In this document: piece after piece, positions 38,484-47,659 of the stretch | How positions within the stretch are numbered: the stretch's first letter is position 1 | Layout: every line of letters starts with the position of its first letter | DNA from: Roseovarius amoyensis | GTDB lineage: Bacteria > Pseudomonadota > Alphaproteobacteria > Rhodobacterales > Rhodobacteraceae | Direction: 5' to 3' | Length of the DNA stretch: 64,000 bases | Assembly (NCBI RefSeq): GCF_003260265.1 | Contig: NZ_QITQ01000005.1 | Coordinates: 1-64,000 of the forward strand | Translations under genes and position numbers: made by a program | Notes under the pieces: model-generated | The model's database searches: none | What the model was told of the DNA's origin: nothing | What the model saw: only the letters and a program-made list of their open reading frames with translations

Positions 38484-39311
38484 ATGATGTTCGAGCGATA
38501 CAAGGCCATGTTTGAAGGGACCCCGGGCGATGATCCGGCGCAATTGTCCCGTTCAGGTCATGCCGGGGCTGCGCCTGGGCTGCCTGCGACAACGGCACCA
38601 CGACTGCCGGCGGCTATGCTGGAGCTTGACGACTGGGACATGCTGAAACCCGCCTGGCGCGGTGGTCAGAACGTTGCGCGCCGCCGGCGTGAACGCCCGG
38701 TTGCCGTCACCCGGGCCATCGACGCGCTGCGCACCCAGCTCTTGCAGGCGATGAAGGCCGAGGGCTGTAGCCGACTGGCGATCACCGCCCCGACCAGCGG
38801 GTGCGGATCGACATATGTCAGCGTCAACCTGGCGCTGGGCATGGCCGCCATCCCCGATATCAGGACGGTTCTGCTGGATCTCAATCAGCGCAATCCCGGC
38901 GTCGCCGCGGCCCTGGGAAACACCCAGGAACAGCGCATCGCCGACCTGCTGGGCGGTGCGGTTGCGCCGATGGACTATCTGCGCCGTCATGGCGACAACC
39001 TTGCCGTTGCGCTCAATTCCGAGGTGCCGCCAAACCCGGCCGAGCTGCTGCAAAGCCAGAGCGCGGTCGAGATGCTGGATGAGCTAACCGGCGTTCTGAC
39101 CCCGGATGTCATGCTGTGCGACATGCCGCCCCTGCTGGAGTATGACGACGTGATGGCATTCCTGCCGCAGGTTGACGCGGTGCTGCTGGTGGTCGACGGA
39201 ACCCGGACGCACGCCCGCGAAGTCGCCCGCTGCCGGCAGATGCTGGAAGGGCGCACGACGCTGCTGGGGGTGGTGCTGAACCGGGGGCGGGCGCCGCGCG
39301 GCAAGGTCTGA
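38484..39311 (+). CDS. BY-kinase-like ATPase for polysaccharide chain control (CpsD/CapB type), atypical Walker A
   Basis: 275-residue MinD-fold protein placed between the initiating transferase and the Wzz-like gene, as expected for the cytoplasmic ATPase of a polysaccharide co-polymerase. The Walker A position reads TSGCGST (104-110), where the normal motif has GxGKS/T, so the phosphate-binding Lys is replaced by Ser. Walker A' (VLLDLNQR) and Walker B (VMLCDMPP, 209-216) are recognisable. No Tyr-rich tail is present. It may not be an active tyrosine kinase. The start could also be the next codon, also ATG. Confidence 0.82.
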   Translation: MMFERYKAMFEGTPGDDPAQLSRSGHAGAAPGLPATTAPRLPAAMLELDDWDMLKPAWRGGQNVARRRRERPVAVTRAIDALRTQLLQAMKAEGCSRLAITAPTSGCGSTYVSVNLALGMAAIPDIRTVLLDLNQRNPGVAAALGNTQEQRIADLLGGAVAPMDYLRRHGDNLAVALNSEVPPNPAELLQSQSAVEMLDELTGVLTPDVMLCDMPPLLEYDDVMAFLPQVDAVLLVVDGTRTHAREVARCRQMLEGRTTLLGVVLNRGRAPRGKV

Positions 39312-39371
39312 GTGCAAGTGGCGGCCCGTATGGGCCGTGTATCGGTTTTTTGAATGGTCAGGACGGCAGGT

Positions 39372-40646
39372 ATGGATCTTTCCGAGTGGATTGACGAGTT
39401 CAGGGACATGCTGCGCCGGCGTCTGGGGCTGATCCTGCGGGTGGTGCTGCTGGGCTGCGTGGCGTCGTTCCTGTTCGCGCTGTCGCAGACGCATCAATAC
39501 ACCTCGATGGCGGTGCTGCAGGTGCAGGGGGCCAAGGTGGCCGGTGCGCTGGCACCGCCTACCGTCATCGGGGTCGATGCCCGCGAGTTGCAGACCGTGG
39601 AACAGCGGATCATGGCGCATGACGCCATCCTGACGGTGGCCGGCCGTCTGGGCCTTCTGGACGACCTTGGCGGCCTTGCGGAAAGCGAAAAGGTGGCGTT
39701 GCTGCGCAGCTCGGTCAGGGTGTCGGGCGTGGCCGCGGCGCGGGGTGGCGAAACCGAAGACGGTGCGCTGTCGCTGGTGCGGGTTTCGGCCACCTGGGGC
39801 AACCGCGAAAGCGCTCAGGCGCTGGCGGCGGCGATTGCCGAGCGCACCATCGCCATGCTGGGTGACAAGCGGCTGGACCGCGCCGAAGAGACGCTGACCT
39901 TCTTTTCCCTGCGCGAACGCAAGCTGAAAGAGCAGCTTGCCGAACTTGAGGAAACCATCGCCGAATTCCGCGAAACCAACGATATGCCCGAGGCCGGCCC
40001 CCCGGCCGCGCAGGACCGCGAAATCGAGGCACTGAGGGCCGAGATACTGTCGGTCGAGCGCGAGATGGTCGTGCTGGAACGCCAGATCGACCGCATCGGG
40101 GACACGGCCGGCCTGACCCGCCTGGAACAGCAGCAGCGTGCGGACCTGCTGGAACGCCTCGCCGGGCTGACGGAACAGCGCGACTATCTGGTCAGGAACC
40201 TGCAGGAGGTGTCGACGGCCAGCGCCCGCACCCCCGAAATGCAGGTGCAACTGACCCGCTACATGCGCGAGATGGAGGCGCTGCGCCTAGAACTGCAGGA
40301 TGTCAGCGAAAGCCGCAAGGCCGCCGAAATCGGCTTTCAGCTGGAGGCCGAGGGCCAGTCGGAACGGTTGAGCGTCCTGGAGCCGGCGTCGTGGCCTGAC
40401 TACCCCTCGACCCCCTCGCGCACCAAGACGGCCCTGCTGGGAGCCTTTGCCAGCCTGCTGGCGGCGATCGGGCTGGCCTATCTGCTGGACGTGATGAACC
40501 CGGTCGTGCGCAGCGCGGCGGTGATGGAACGTGAGCTGGGGTTCGGCCCCGTCGTCACCATCCCCGAGGATCGGAGCATCGCGCGCCGGCCCGGGCGCCT
40601 GTCGCGGCTGACGCGATTGTGGCGCCGCCGCTGGCCGGCGGCATAG
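39372..40646 (+). CDS. Wzz/ExoP-type chain-length determinant (polysaccharide co-polymerase)
   Basis: 424-residue inner-membrane protein with two transmembrane helices, near residues 25-42 (LILRVVLLGCVASFLFALS) and 355-375 (TALLGAFASLLAAIGLAYLLD). A large periplasmic domain lies between, rich in coiled coil from about 180 to 330 (RERKLKEQLAELEETIAEFRE). A PSTPSRTKT motif, typical of Wzz proteins, precedes TM2. It sets chain length with the ATPase encoded just before it. The ATG at 39372 is preferred because the Wzz domain starts there. Confidence 0.87.
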   Translation: MDLSEWIDEFRDMLRRRLGLILRVVLLGCVASFLFALSQTHQYTSMAVLQVQGAKVAGALAPPTVIGVDARELQTVEQRIMAHDAILTVAGRLGLLDDLGGLAESEKVALLRSSVRVSGVAAARGGETEDGALSLVRVSATWGNRESAQALAAAIAERTIAMLGDKRLDRAEETLTFFSLRERKLKEQLAELEETIAEFRETNDMPEAGPPAAQDREIEALRAEILSVEREMVVLERQIDRIGDTAGLTRLEQQQRADLLERLAGLTEQRDYLVRNLQEVSTASARTPEMQVQLTRYMREMEALRLELQDVSESRKAAEIGFQLEAEGQSERLSVLEPASWPDYPSTPSRTKTALLGAFASLLAAIGLAYLLDVMNPVVRSAAVMERELGFGPVVTIPEDRSIARRPGRLSRLTRLWRRRWPAA

Positions 40647-40668
40647 GAAAGCGGCGCGAAGGCCCGCC

Positions 40669-42036
40669 TCAGCCCACCGGTACCGCCGCGAGTGTCGCGA
40701 TCGCGTCCCAGTGCAGTGCAATGGCGCCGGCTGCCAGCATCCAGACGATGACAAAGGCAACAGCGTCGTGCAGCCCGTCCCATGCCTCGTGACGGCGCGA
40801 CAGCGCGATCAGGATCGGGTGGGTGACCAGCATCGCCACCCCCAGCGAGGCGATGCCGCCGATCAGCCCGAACAGGTACAGCCCCGCGACCATCAGCGCG
40901 ATCTGCGCGCTGGCGCGGGTGGCGTTAAAGAAAAAGACGCGCCGCGAGTCCCCGGCAGCCAGTGCCGCCTGATCATAGCTCATGCCGATGGCGCGCGGCA
41001 GCAGTCCGCAGGCCAGCAGCACCACGATCGGCCCGGCGGCCAGGTAGCGGTCGTCATATAGCAGCGCCACCAGTGGTGGCCCGACATAGGCCATCGCCAG
41101 CAGCAGTGCGCACACCCCTGACGTCAGCAGCACGCGCATGCGCCGTAGTTTGCGCCGGTTTTCCGCCGATGCCGCCGGTGGGCGGTTGCGGTAGACCGGG
41201 ATCAGCAGATCCTGCGCCACGGACTGCCCCAACGCCATCGGAAAGGTGGCGAGGAAAAAGCCGATATTGTATATGCCCAGTGTATCGAGGCTCAGCAGCT
41301 TGCCAAGAACGGCCTTGTCCCCCTGTGCGCCGACAAAGCCGAAGGCGGTGCCGAGGAATATCCATTTGCCGAAATGCAGCAGCTCGTGCAGGGCCGTGCC
41401 CTCGATGCGGAAACGGTCGTGCCGCCCGGGCAGCCCCACCCACATCATCGCGCAACGCAGCACGTTGGTCAGCACCCCGCCCAGCACCAGTGCCATGACC
41501 GATTGCGTCCACAACGCCAGCAACACCATGACCGAAAGCCCCAGAACCTGGCTGGAAATATCGAGCAGCGTCACCCGCCCCACCGTCAGGTGCCGGCGCG
41601 CCAGTTCGACCCGCGTGGGCCTCAGCCCGGTCGCCACCAGCGACAACCCCGCCACCGGCAGGTAGAGCGCCAGCGCGGGATGCTCGTAAAGCGCGGCAAA
41701 GGGATAGGCCAGCGCGACCGTCACCAGCCACAGCGCGGTGCCGCGCATCACCTGGATCGACCATGCGGTGTCCAGAAAGGCAGGGTCGTCGCCGCGCGGG
41801 CTGCGGGCCAGGGCCGGGCCGATGCCGACATCGGAGAACATCATCAGCCCCACGGTGACCATCGTCACCAGCGCCATGATGCCGAACGCTTCGGGGAACA
41901 GGATGCGGGTCAGGATCAGGTTGGAGCCAAGCCGGATCGCCTGCGACGCGCCATAGCCCACCACCACCCACGAGGTCGAGCGCACGAGGCGCGCGGTCAG
42001 CTCGGTGCCGCGAAAAAGATTTGCGATGCGCCTCAT
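40669..42036 (-). CDS. Wzx-like oligosaccharide flippase (polysaccharide transport protein)
   Basis: 455 residues with about 12-14 hydrophobic helices and the MATE/MviN-like polysaccharide-synthesis fold: RSTSWVVVGYGASQAIRLGSNLILTRILFPEAFGIMAL at the N-terminus and NIGFFLATFPMALGQSVAQDLLIPVY in the middle. It should flip undecaprenyl-linked repeat units to the periplasm. It is alone on the minus strand here, convergent with the Wzz gene, with 152 intergenic bases to the divergent GT4 gene. Confidence 0.88.
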   Translation of the reverse strand: MRRIANLFRGTELTARLVRSTSWVVVGYGASQAIRLGSNLILTRILFPEAFGIMALVTMVTVGLMMFSDVGIGPALARSPRGDDPAFLDTAWSIQVMRGTALWLVTVALAYPFAALYEHPALALYLPVAGLSLVATGLRPTRVELARRHLTVGRVTLLDISSQVLGLSVMVLLALWTQSVMALVLGGVLTNVLRCAMMWVGLPGRHDRFRIEGTALHELLHFGKWIFLGTAFGFVGAQGDKAVLGKLLSLDTLGIYNIGFFLATFPMALGQSVAQDLLIPVYRNRPPAASAENRRKLRRMRVLLTSGVCALLLAMAYVGPPLVALLYDDRYLAAGPIVVLLACGLLPRAIGMSYDQAALAAGDSRRVFFFNATRASAQIALMVAGLYLFGLIGGIASLGVAMLVTHPILIALSRRHEAWDGLHDAVAFVIVWMLAAGAIALHWDAIATLAAVPVG

Positions 42037-42188
42037 GATCTTGTCGCCGCCCTGATGATCGTCGCCACGCTAGAGCATACGGAATACGCTATGCAACGCC
42101 GCAGGAGAGGGGCAGAGCGCAGCAGCACCTTTCCTTGCGCGTCCGGCCCCTGTAGCGTGGGCCGAAACCGGCCGGGCAGGGTGGCAAT

Positions 42189-43400
42189 GTGAAGATCGCC
42201 TATATCCTCAACACCTATCCGCAACCTTCGCACAGCTTCATCCGGCGCGAGCTGGCGGGGCTGGAGCGGCTGGGCGTCGAGGTGACGCGCATCGCCATGC
42301 GGCGCAACACCCTGCCGCTGGCCGACCCGCTGGACGTGGCCGAGGCCGGGCGCACGCAATATGTGCTGGGTGCCGGGGCGTTGCGCCTGCTGGGGGCGGT
42401 GCTGCGCGTCGCCCTGTCCCGTCCGGGCCGCTTTGCCCATGCGTTGCGCGGGGCGCTGGCGATGGGTGCGGCCTCGCCCCTCGGGCGGCTGCGGCACCTT
42501 GTTTACCTGGCCGAGGCGTGTTGTGTGCTGCTGCTGGTCCGGCGCGGGGGCTGTCAGCACATGCACGCCCATTTCGGCACCAACGCCGCCGCTGTCGCGA
42601 TGCTGGTGCACCGGCTGGGCGGGCCGGGCTACAGTTTCACCGTCCATGGGCCCGAGGAATTCGATGCGCCCGCCGCGCTGTCGCTTGGCCCCAAGATGGC
42701 CGAGGCTGCCTTTACCGTTGCGATCAGCAGCTTCGGGCGCAGCCAGCTGTGCCGCTGGCTGCCGCATGATCGCTGGGACAGCATCAAGGTGGTGCATTGC
42801 GGTATCGACCCCGAGGCTTTTGCCGAGCCCGCGCCGATGCCCCCCGGCGGGCCGAAACTGGTGACCATCGGCCGGCTGGCGGAACAGAAGGGCCAGCTTG
42901 TGCTGATGCCGATGATGGAACGGCTGAAGGACGAATTGCCGGGGCTTGATCTGCGCATTCTCGGCGATGGCGAATTGCGCGGCGCGATGGAGGCCGAGAT
43001 TGCCACGCGCGGGCTGGAACGGCACGTCACCCTGGCCGGCTGGCAGGACGAGGCTGGCGTGCGGGCCGCGCTGGCGGATTGCCACGCCCTGATCCTGCCC
43101 AGCTTTGCCGAGGGCCTGCCCATGGTGGTGATGGAGGCAATGACGGCGGGCCGGCCGGTGATCACGACCTGGGTCGCGGGCATCCCCGAGCTGGTGCAGC
43201 ACGGCGTGACCGGCTGGCTGGTGCCGCCCGGCGACGCCGACGCGCTGGCGGTGGCGGTGCGGGCGCTGGCCGAAATGCCGCCAAAGGAGCGTGCCGAGAT
43301 GGGGCAGGCCGGCCGCGCACGGGTGCTTGAGCGGCACGACATGTACCGCGAGGCGGAACGCCTTGCCGGTCATTTCCGGCAGGCCATATCGGGCGGCTGA
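42189..43400 (+). CDS. Glycosyltransferase family 4
   Basis: 403-residue GT-B enzyme transferring a sugar from a nucleotide donor, probably to the lipid-linked repeat unit. The N-terminal acceptor domain begins MKIAYILNTYPQPSHSFIRRELAGLERLGVEVTRIAMRR, as in colanic-acid WcaL-like enzymes. The donor domain has TIGRLAEQKGQLVLM and the E-x7-E region LILPSFAEGLPMVVMEAMTAGRPVI. The start codon is GTG. Its end lies six bases from the convergent GT2 gene. Confidence 0.9.
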   Translation: MKIAYILNTYPQPSHSFIRRELAGLERLGVEVTRIAMRRNTLPLADPLDVAEAGRTQYVLGAGALRLLGAVLRVALSRPGRFAHALRGALAMGAASPLGRLRHLVYLAEACCVLLLVRRGGCQHMHAHFGTNAAAVAMLVHRLGGPGYSFTVHGPEEFDAPAALSLGPKMAEAAFTVAISSFGRSQLCRWLPHDRWDSIKVVHCGIDPEAFAEPAPMPPGGPKLVTIGRLAEQKGQLVLMPMMERLKDELPGLDLRILGDGELRGAMEAEIATRGLERHVTLAGWQDEAGVRAALADCHALILPSFAEGLPMVVMEAMTAGRPVITTWVAGIPELVQHGVTGWLVPPGDADALAVAVRALAEMPPKERAEMGQAGRARVLERHDMYREAERLAGHFRQAISGG

Positions 43401-43406
43401 CACCAT

Positions 43407-44246
43407 TCAGCGCCCGCGCGCCCAGCCGCCACTGCCGGGTATCGGCAGGCGCACGCACAGCGCCACTAGCGCATAGATGGCAAATCCGCCGGGATCGCGG
43501 AGCGCGGCAAGGGCCTTTTGCAGGGTGGCACCCGGTACATGGTCGCCGTTGCGCAGGAGTTCGGGATAGAGCGTCGCGATCTCGCGCACGCCCCGATCCT
43601 GCCGCCGGCGCACGCGGATGAGCGGGCCCAACCCCTCGACCATGGGCCAGCCATAGCGGTGGGGCACCTGTAGCCGCTCAGACGGGGCAAAGTTGAGCCG
43701 GGCAAAGGTGTCGTCGGAAATGATATCGGGCCATTCCCCCCAGCGCGCGCGTCCGGCGGTGTTGACGGCGAAAAGGCCAAAGCCCGGCACACCGGTGGAC
43801 ACGAATGGCAGGCGTTGCCAGAATCGCGCATAGGCACGGGACAGCGCGCTGCGCGCCGGTGCGACAACCGGCACGCCGCTGGCATAGCGTGCATCCCCGC
43901 CCTGCAACGCGTCGATCAGCGCCGGGATCAGCCCCGGTTCCACCGTCACATCGGCATCCAGGTAGATGCGGATCGGTGCCTCGGCCGCCTCGTCACCCCG
44001 TTGCAGCGCGCCGGGCTTGCCGCCCTCGGGCGTTTCCAGCACGCGCACCGGCCTGTCGGGGCGGGACAGTCGTTTGGCAGCCTGTCGCGCCACTTCTGCG
44101 GTGTTATCGGTGCAGCCATTGGCGACAACGATGGTCTCGAACGGCGCGGCCCCGTCGGTGGCCTGCACCGCCTTCAGGCACGCGCCGATATAGCCCGCCT
44201 CGTTACTGGCGGGGATGATAACCGAGGCAAGGGGGGCGTCCGTCAT
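43407..44246 (-). CDS. Glycosyltransferase family 2, last gene of the PKS/NRPS operon
   Basis: 279-residue GT-A enzyme: ASVIIPASNEAGYIGACLKAV nucleotide-binding start, the metal-binding DAD in IYLDADVTVEPG, and the acceptor-side WPDIISDDTFARL with the catalytic Asp. A hydrophobic segment near the C-terminus (GFAIYALVALCVRLPI) suggests membrane attachment. Its ATG overlaps the stop of the glycosidase-like gene by four bases, placing it in the seven-gene operon that starts with the PKS. Confidence 0.85.
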   Translation of the reverse strand: MTDAPLASVIIPASNEAGYIGACLKAVQATDGAAPFETIVVANGCTDNTAEVARQAAKRLSRPDRPVRVLETPEGGKPGALQRGDEAAEAPIRIYLDADVTVEPGLIPALIDALQGGDARYASGVPVVAPARSALSRAYARFWQRLPFVSTGVPGFGLFAVNTAGRARWGEWPDIISDDTFARLNFAPSERLQVPHRYGWPMVEGLGPLIRVRRRQDRGVREIATLYPELLRNGDHVPGATLQKALAALRDPGGFAIYALVALCVRLPIPGSGGWARGR

Positions 44247-45943
44247 GGTGCTGCCTTGAACCGCTCAATAGCCTGCCAGCGCGGGTTTTCGTCGCCAAGG
44301 TGGCGCAGATGGCCCCAGCTGCCCCATTTAGTGGGGGTCGAGACATCGTTGAAAAGCGCGAACATCCCGCCGCCAAGATCGCCCCATCCGGTCAGAAGAC
44401 GGTCGTAAAGCGCGGCCTTTTCGGGGGTGTAATTGAGATGGGTGTAAAACCCGGTCACGTCCTCGTCGCCAAGCTGCGCCCCCAGCCCCACGACATGGCC
44501 GCCGCCCTCATAGGCGATCAGGTCGAGGTTGTATCGCTGCGCGACCTCGGCGTGATAGGGCAGCATGGTGCCCAGCAGGTAATCCATCGTGTCAGACTTG
44601 CTGCCCGCCGCACCCGGGCCGGTCAGCGCCGCGATGGCCTGTTCGGTAGCGGTGTCATATCGGTGCGTGTCCACATGCGCCGCCAGCGCCTCGCCCGTCA
44701 GGCCCTGGGCGCGGCCGGTGCGCTCTGCCTCGGCGCGGCTGTGGTTGATCCATGAGCGAATGGTGGCGTGTCTTTTCTCGGCCCCCAGGAAGCCGCCGAA
44801 ATAGCCGGTCACGGCATAGGCGTCGGCCAGTTCATGGGGCGGGGTGTTGGCATCGATGTCCTCGGCCACCCAGAGCGGGGCCTCAAGAATGGCCTTTTCC
44901 AGCCCAAGCCAACCCGTCTGGGTGCTGATGACCGTGACCAGGCGGTCGCGATCACCGGAAAATTCATCCGCCCAGATGCGCGCCATCCGGGCGAATTTCA
45001 TGCCGTAGAAAACCTGCCACTTCCATTCCTGGCCCCAGCGCGCGCGGGCCTGGGCCTCGGCCCAGTCGGCCTGGGCGAACTGCCAGTTCCAGACCTCGTT
45101 GGAAAACTCGACATAGGCCCTCAGCCGCGGGTCAAGCGTTTCCACCACCAGCCGGGCAAAGGCGCGCTGATAGGTGTCGTCGCTCAGATGCGGCATGCAG
45201 AACCACGGCGCCGCGCCCAGCTCGTTGGCGAGGCGGATCATCACCTCGGCCGGAACGCCGGCAAGGGTATAGGAATAGTCATCGACACGGGGGCGGTCGG
45301 CCCAGTCGCCCTGGGTGGAATCGTTGGTCTTCATCCAGTCCATGAACCGCAGCGCAGCAAATCCCTGCATCCGGTGCAGCCAGTCGGGGTTGAACACCTC
45401 GCCGCGCTGAAAGGCATCGACGTGGTCCTGCCGCATGATGGTGATGTTGCGCACATAGTCGCCGGTCTTGCCGGGATCGGTGCGCTGGATCTTCACGTTG
45501 ACCATGCCGCCGGGCACGAAATCGAAGGTCACGCTGTTGGGCCCGTAGCGGGTGTTGCGCACCGCGCCCGAGACCTCGACAATGCCCTGCCCGTCAAAGC
45601 GCAGCACATAGCGGCCTGCATGGATTTCGGCGTCAGCCGGCAGGTCGGTCAGCACCAGCGTCCCGATCGAGGACAGGTCGTCGGGTATCCTGGTCGGCCA
45701 GCCATGTTCGTCGAATACCCCGAGCGCGGCGAGTTCATCGTAACTCACCCCGCCCCATTGCCCCGGCTTGTGCCCGATCCAGCGCCGGGCGGTCTTCATC
45801 ACGTCGATGAAGGGTTGTTCGCTGCTCCAGTCGCGCACCGGTGCAAGGTTCATCGCCAGTGGAAAGCCGCCTGCCCCCTCGCGCGCCGCTGCCGGCAGCG
45901 CGCTCAGCACCAGCGCCAGTATCAGCAGGATGCGCCGGATCAT
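44243..45943 (-). CDS. Secreted glycoside-hydrolase-like protein of exopolysaccharide loci
   Basis: 566 residues with a clear signal peptide (MIRRILLILALVLSALPAAA). The rest resembles large exported proteins often labelled cellulose-binding in alphaproteobacterial polysaccharide loci. A TIM-barrel glycosidase character is suggested by YVEFSNEVWNW, where N282-E283 looks like the Asn-Glu acid/base pair of clan A, and by LIAYEGGGH with E479 as a possible nucleophile. Residues 90-170 look like a beta-sandwich. I do not know the substrate. It probably trims or modifies the polysaccharide in the periplasm. It overlaps its neighbours on both sides by four bases. Confidence 0.62.
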   Translation of the reverse strand: MIRRILLILALVLSALPAAAREGAGGFPLAMNLAPVRDWSSEQPFIDVMKTARRWIGHKPGQWGGVSYDELAALGVFDEHGWPTRIPDDLSSIGTLVLTDLPADAEIHAGRYVLRFDGQGIVEVSGAVRNTRYGPNSVTFDFVPGGMVNVKIQRTDPGKTGDYVRNITIMRQDHVDAFQRGEVFNPDWLHRMQGFAALRFMDWMKTNDSTQGDWADRPRVDDYSYTLAGVPAEVMIRLANELGAAPWFCMPHLSDDTYQRAFARLVVETLDPRLRAYVEFSNEVWNWQFAQADWAEAQARARWGQEWKWQVFYGMKFARMARIWADEFSGDRDRLVTVISTQTGWLGLEKAILEAPLWVAEDIDANTPPHELADAYAVTGYFGGFLGAEKRHATIRSWINHSRAEAERTGRAQGLTGEALAAHVDTHRYDTATEQAIAALTGPGAAGSKSDTMDYLLGTMLPYHAEVAQRYNLDLIAYEGGGHVVGLGAQLGDEDVTGFYTHLNYTPEKAALYDRLLTGWGDLGGGMFALFNDVSTPTKWGSWGHLRHLGDENPRWQAIERFKAAP

Positions 45944-46905
45944 CCCCGCACCCCGGTTTCGGGCAGGTATGTCACCACCTCCCACACGATGCGCTGCATC
46001 AACTCGGCGGTGGCCGCGTCCGGGGCCTGTGCCGGGGTGCCGTCGGCGCGGCGCAGTTGGCGGGGCAGCCCCACGGGCGATTTCTGGTAGAGCACGGCGT
46101 AGTGGGTCAGCGTCACCAGATAGGCACCCATGTCGCCCAGGTGGATGGGGTCGGTGCTGCCATCCTCGCGCCGCTGGAAAAGGTCGTCGCGCGACCTGAC
46201 TGCGCCGCTGCTGCGCTGCGCCTCGACCTCACGCACGAAACGCGCCATCACCTGCCCCGCCGGGATCAGGTAGACGGGGCGGGCGGGGGCGTTGCGGGTG
46301 ATGTCGGCGGCCAGCAACGTGCCCTTCCAATAGCGGTCAAGATCGCGGTCAAGGCGGGTCAGCCAGCCCTCTGCGTCGTCCAGCCGGTGCCAGGTTTCAT
46401 AGAGATACACGCGCGTTTCGCGGTTGGCATCGCGCGCCAGCGCCGCCCAGCGGGCCAGGTAGCGCCCGCTTTGATGATGCTTGATCGCATCGCGGATCTC
46501 GACCATCTCGGTCAGGATCACGGCGTCGTAGTCGCCCGACGCGACCGCCTCTCGCGCGGGGCGAAAGCGGGGGTGGTCGTTTTCGTCGGCAAAGCCCGCG
46601 ATCTCTTCGCCCGGTTCCCAGTGGTGTTTCAGCGATGTGCCCCAGCCAAGCTGGCTTTCATACCTGTGTCCGGCGCCGGCAAGCTGGGCCAGCATCGCCG
46701 GCATGTCGCGCCCGACCAGGCTGTGCCCGAGGTGAAAGACGCGCATCCTCCCCACCGGTGGTGGCGGGGCCGGGCGCGTGTATATCTCTCGCACCGCCTG
46801 CGCCCCGGATTGGGGACGCGCAGACACCGCCCACATTATTGCCGCTGCGGCAATCAGCACCACTATACCCGCCAGCAGAGTCATCCGGTTGGCCATTCTG
46901 TGCAT
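45940..46905 (-). CDS. Membrane-anchored SGNH/GDSL-type hydrolase
   Basis: 321 residues with one N-terminal membrane anchor (MTLLAGIVVLIAAAAIMWAV) and a periplasmic SGNH-like domain. The block I serine lies in FHLGHSLVGRDMP (S62), a block III-like segment is VILTEMVEIRD, and the terminal Asp-x-x-His pair is TDPIHLGDMG (D252, H255). Such enzymes add or remove acyl groups on sugars. In this operon it could place, or cleave, an acyl group on the exopolysaccharide. An alternative start a few codons downstream is possible. Confidence 0.68.
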   Translation of the reverse strand: MHRMANRMTLLAGIVVLIAAAAIMWAVSARPQSGAQAVREIYTRPAPPPPVGRMRVFHLGHSLVGRDMPAMLAQLAGAGHRYESQLGWGTSLKHHWEPGEEIAGFADENDHPRFRPAREAVASGDYDAVILTEMVEIRDAIKHHQSGRYLARWAALARDANRETRVYLYETWHRLDDAEGWLTRLDRDLDRYWKGTLLAADITRNAPARPVYLIPAGQVMARFVREVEAQRSSGAVRSRDDLFQRREDGSTDPIHLGDMGAYLVTLTHYAVLYQKSPVGLPRQLRRADGTPAQAPDAATAELMQRIVWEVVTYLPETGVRG

Positions 46906-46927
46906 CTGTCAAGCCCCCGCTCAGGGT

Positions 46928-47659
46928 TTACCACGGGGACAGCCGCCGTTCCTGCGGTGCTGCGGCCATCTGCCGGGCGGCAATGCCGGTGATGACATGT
47001 CCGTCGGCGGTCATGTGCCGGCCATACAGCCGCGTACCCTGTTCGAACGCAGGAACCGCGCGCAGGAACGTCGCCTCGAACTGGCCGGTTTCCAGGTCGG
47101 CGGTGATTTCGAGGTCGGTGAATTCCAGCATCGTGCGGCTGAGCGTGTACTGGCATTTATAGGCGCACTCCTTGGCACTGAAGATTAGCCTTGCCAGCAG
47201 GCCGCGCCCCGGCTCGGGCTGGGACGACAGCCAGGCGCGTTCGGACAGGGTGCATATCTCGGGCGCCAGATCCGGCGCCAGCGGCTCGGCGGGTTCGATG
47301 TCGATGCCCAGGGCGGGAAAGCTGCGCGTATCCGCCAGCACCGCCGCGCAAAGGCTGTCGCTGTGCGAGATGCTGCCGGTCAGGCCATCCGGCCAGATCG
47401 GCGCGCGGTCGGCCCCTGCCGGCACTGCGACCGGCGGCTGGCCCATCTGCCGCATCGCCGCCTGCACCGCCGCGCGGCCCGCCAGAAATTCGTGCCGGCG
47501 CTTTTCGCGGGCAGAGGCGATGGCGCGCGTCTCGGCGGCAAAGGCGACCGGCTGCGGCGCTGTCGGGTCGGTGACCGCCACCGCGACCGGCCGGGGAAAG
47601 AGCGCGCGAATGGTGTCCTCCAGCCTCGTGGTCGGAATGATTGCTCCGGCGACGGTCAT
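46928..47659 (-). CDS. 4'-phosphopantetheinyl transferase (EntD/Sfp group)
   Basis: Transfers phosphopantetheine from CoA to a carrier-domain serine. 243 residues with all PPTase motifs: GSISHSDSLCAAVL, the Mg-binding GIDIEP (D120, E122) and FSAKECAYK (E164, K168). The layout is EntD-like. It overlaps the NRPS gene by four bases, so it is very likely dedicated to activating the carrier domains of the NRPS and PKS in the same operon. Confidence 0.93.
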   Translation of the reverse strand: MTVAGAIIPTTRLEDTIRALFPRPVAVAVTDPTAPQPVAFAAETRAIASAREKRRHEFLAGRAAVQAAMRQMGQPPVAVPAGADRAPIWPDGLTGSISHSDSLCAAVLADTRSFPALGIDIEPAEPLAPDLAPEICTLSERAWLSSQPEPGRGLLARLIFSAKECAYKCQYTLSRTMLEFTDLEITADLETGQFEATFLRAVPAFEQGTRLYGRHMTADGHVITGIAARQMAAAPQERRLSPW

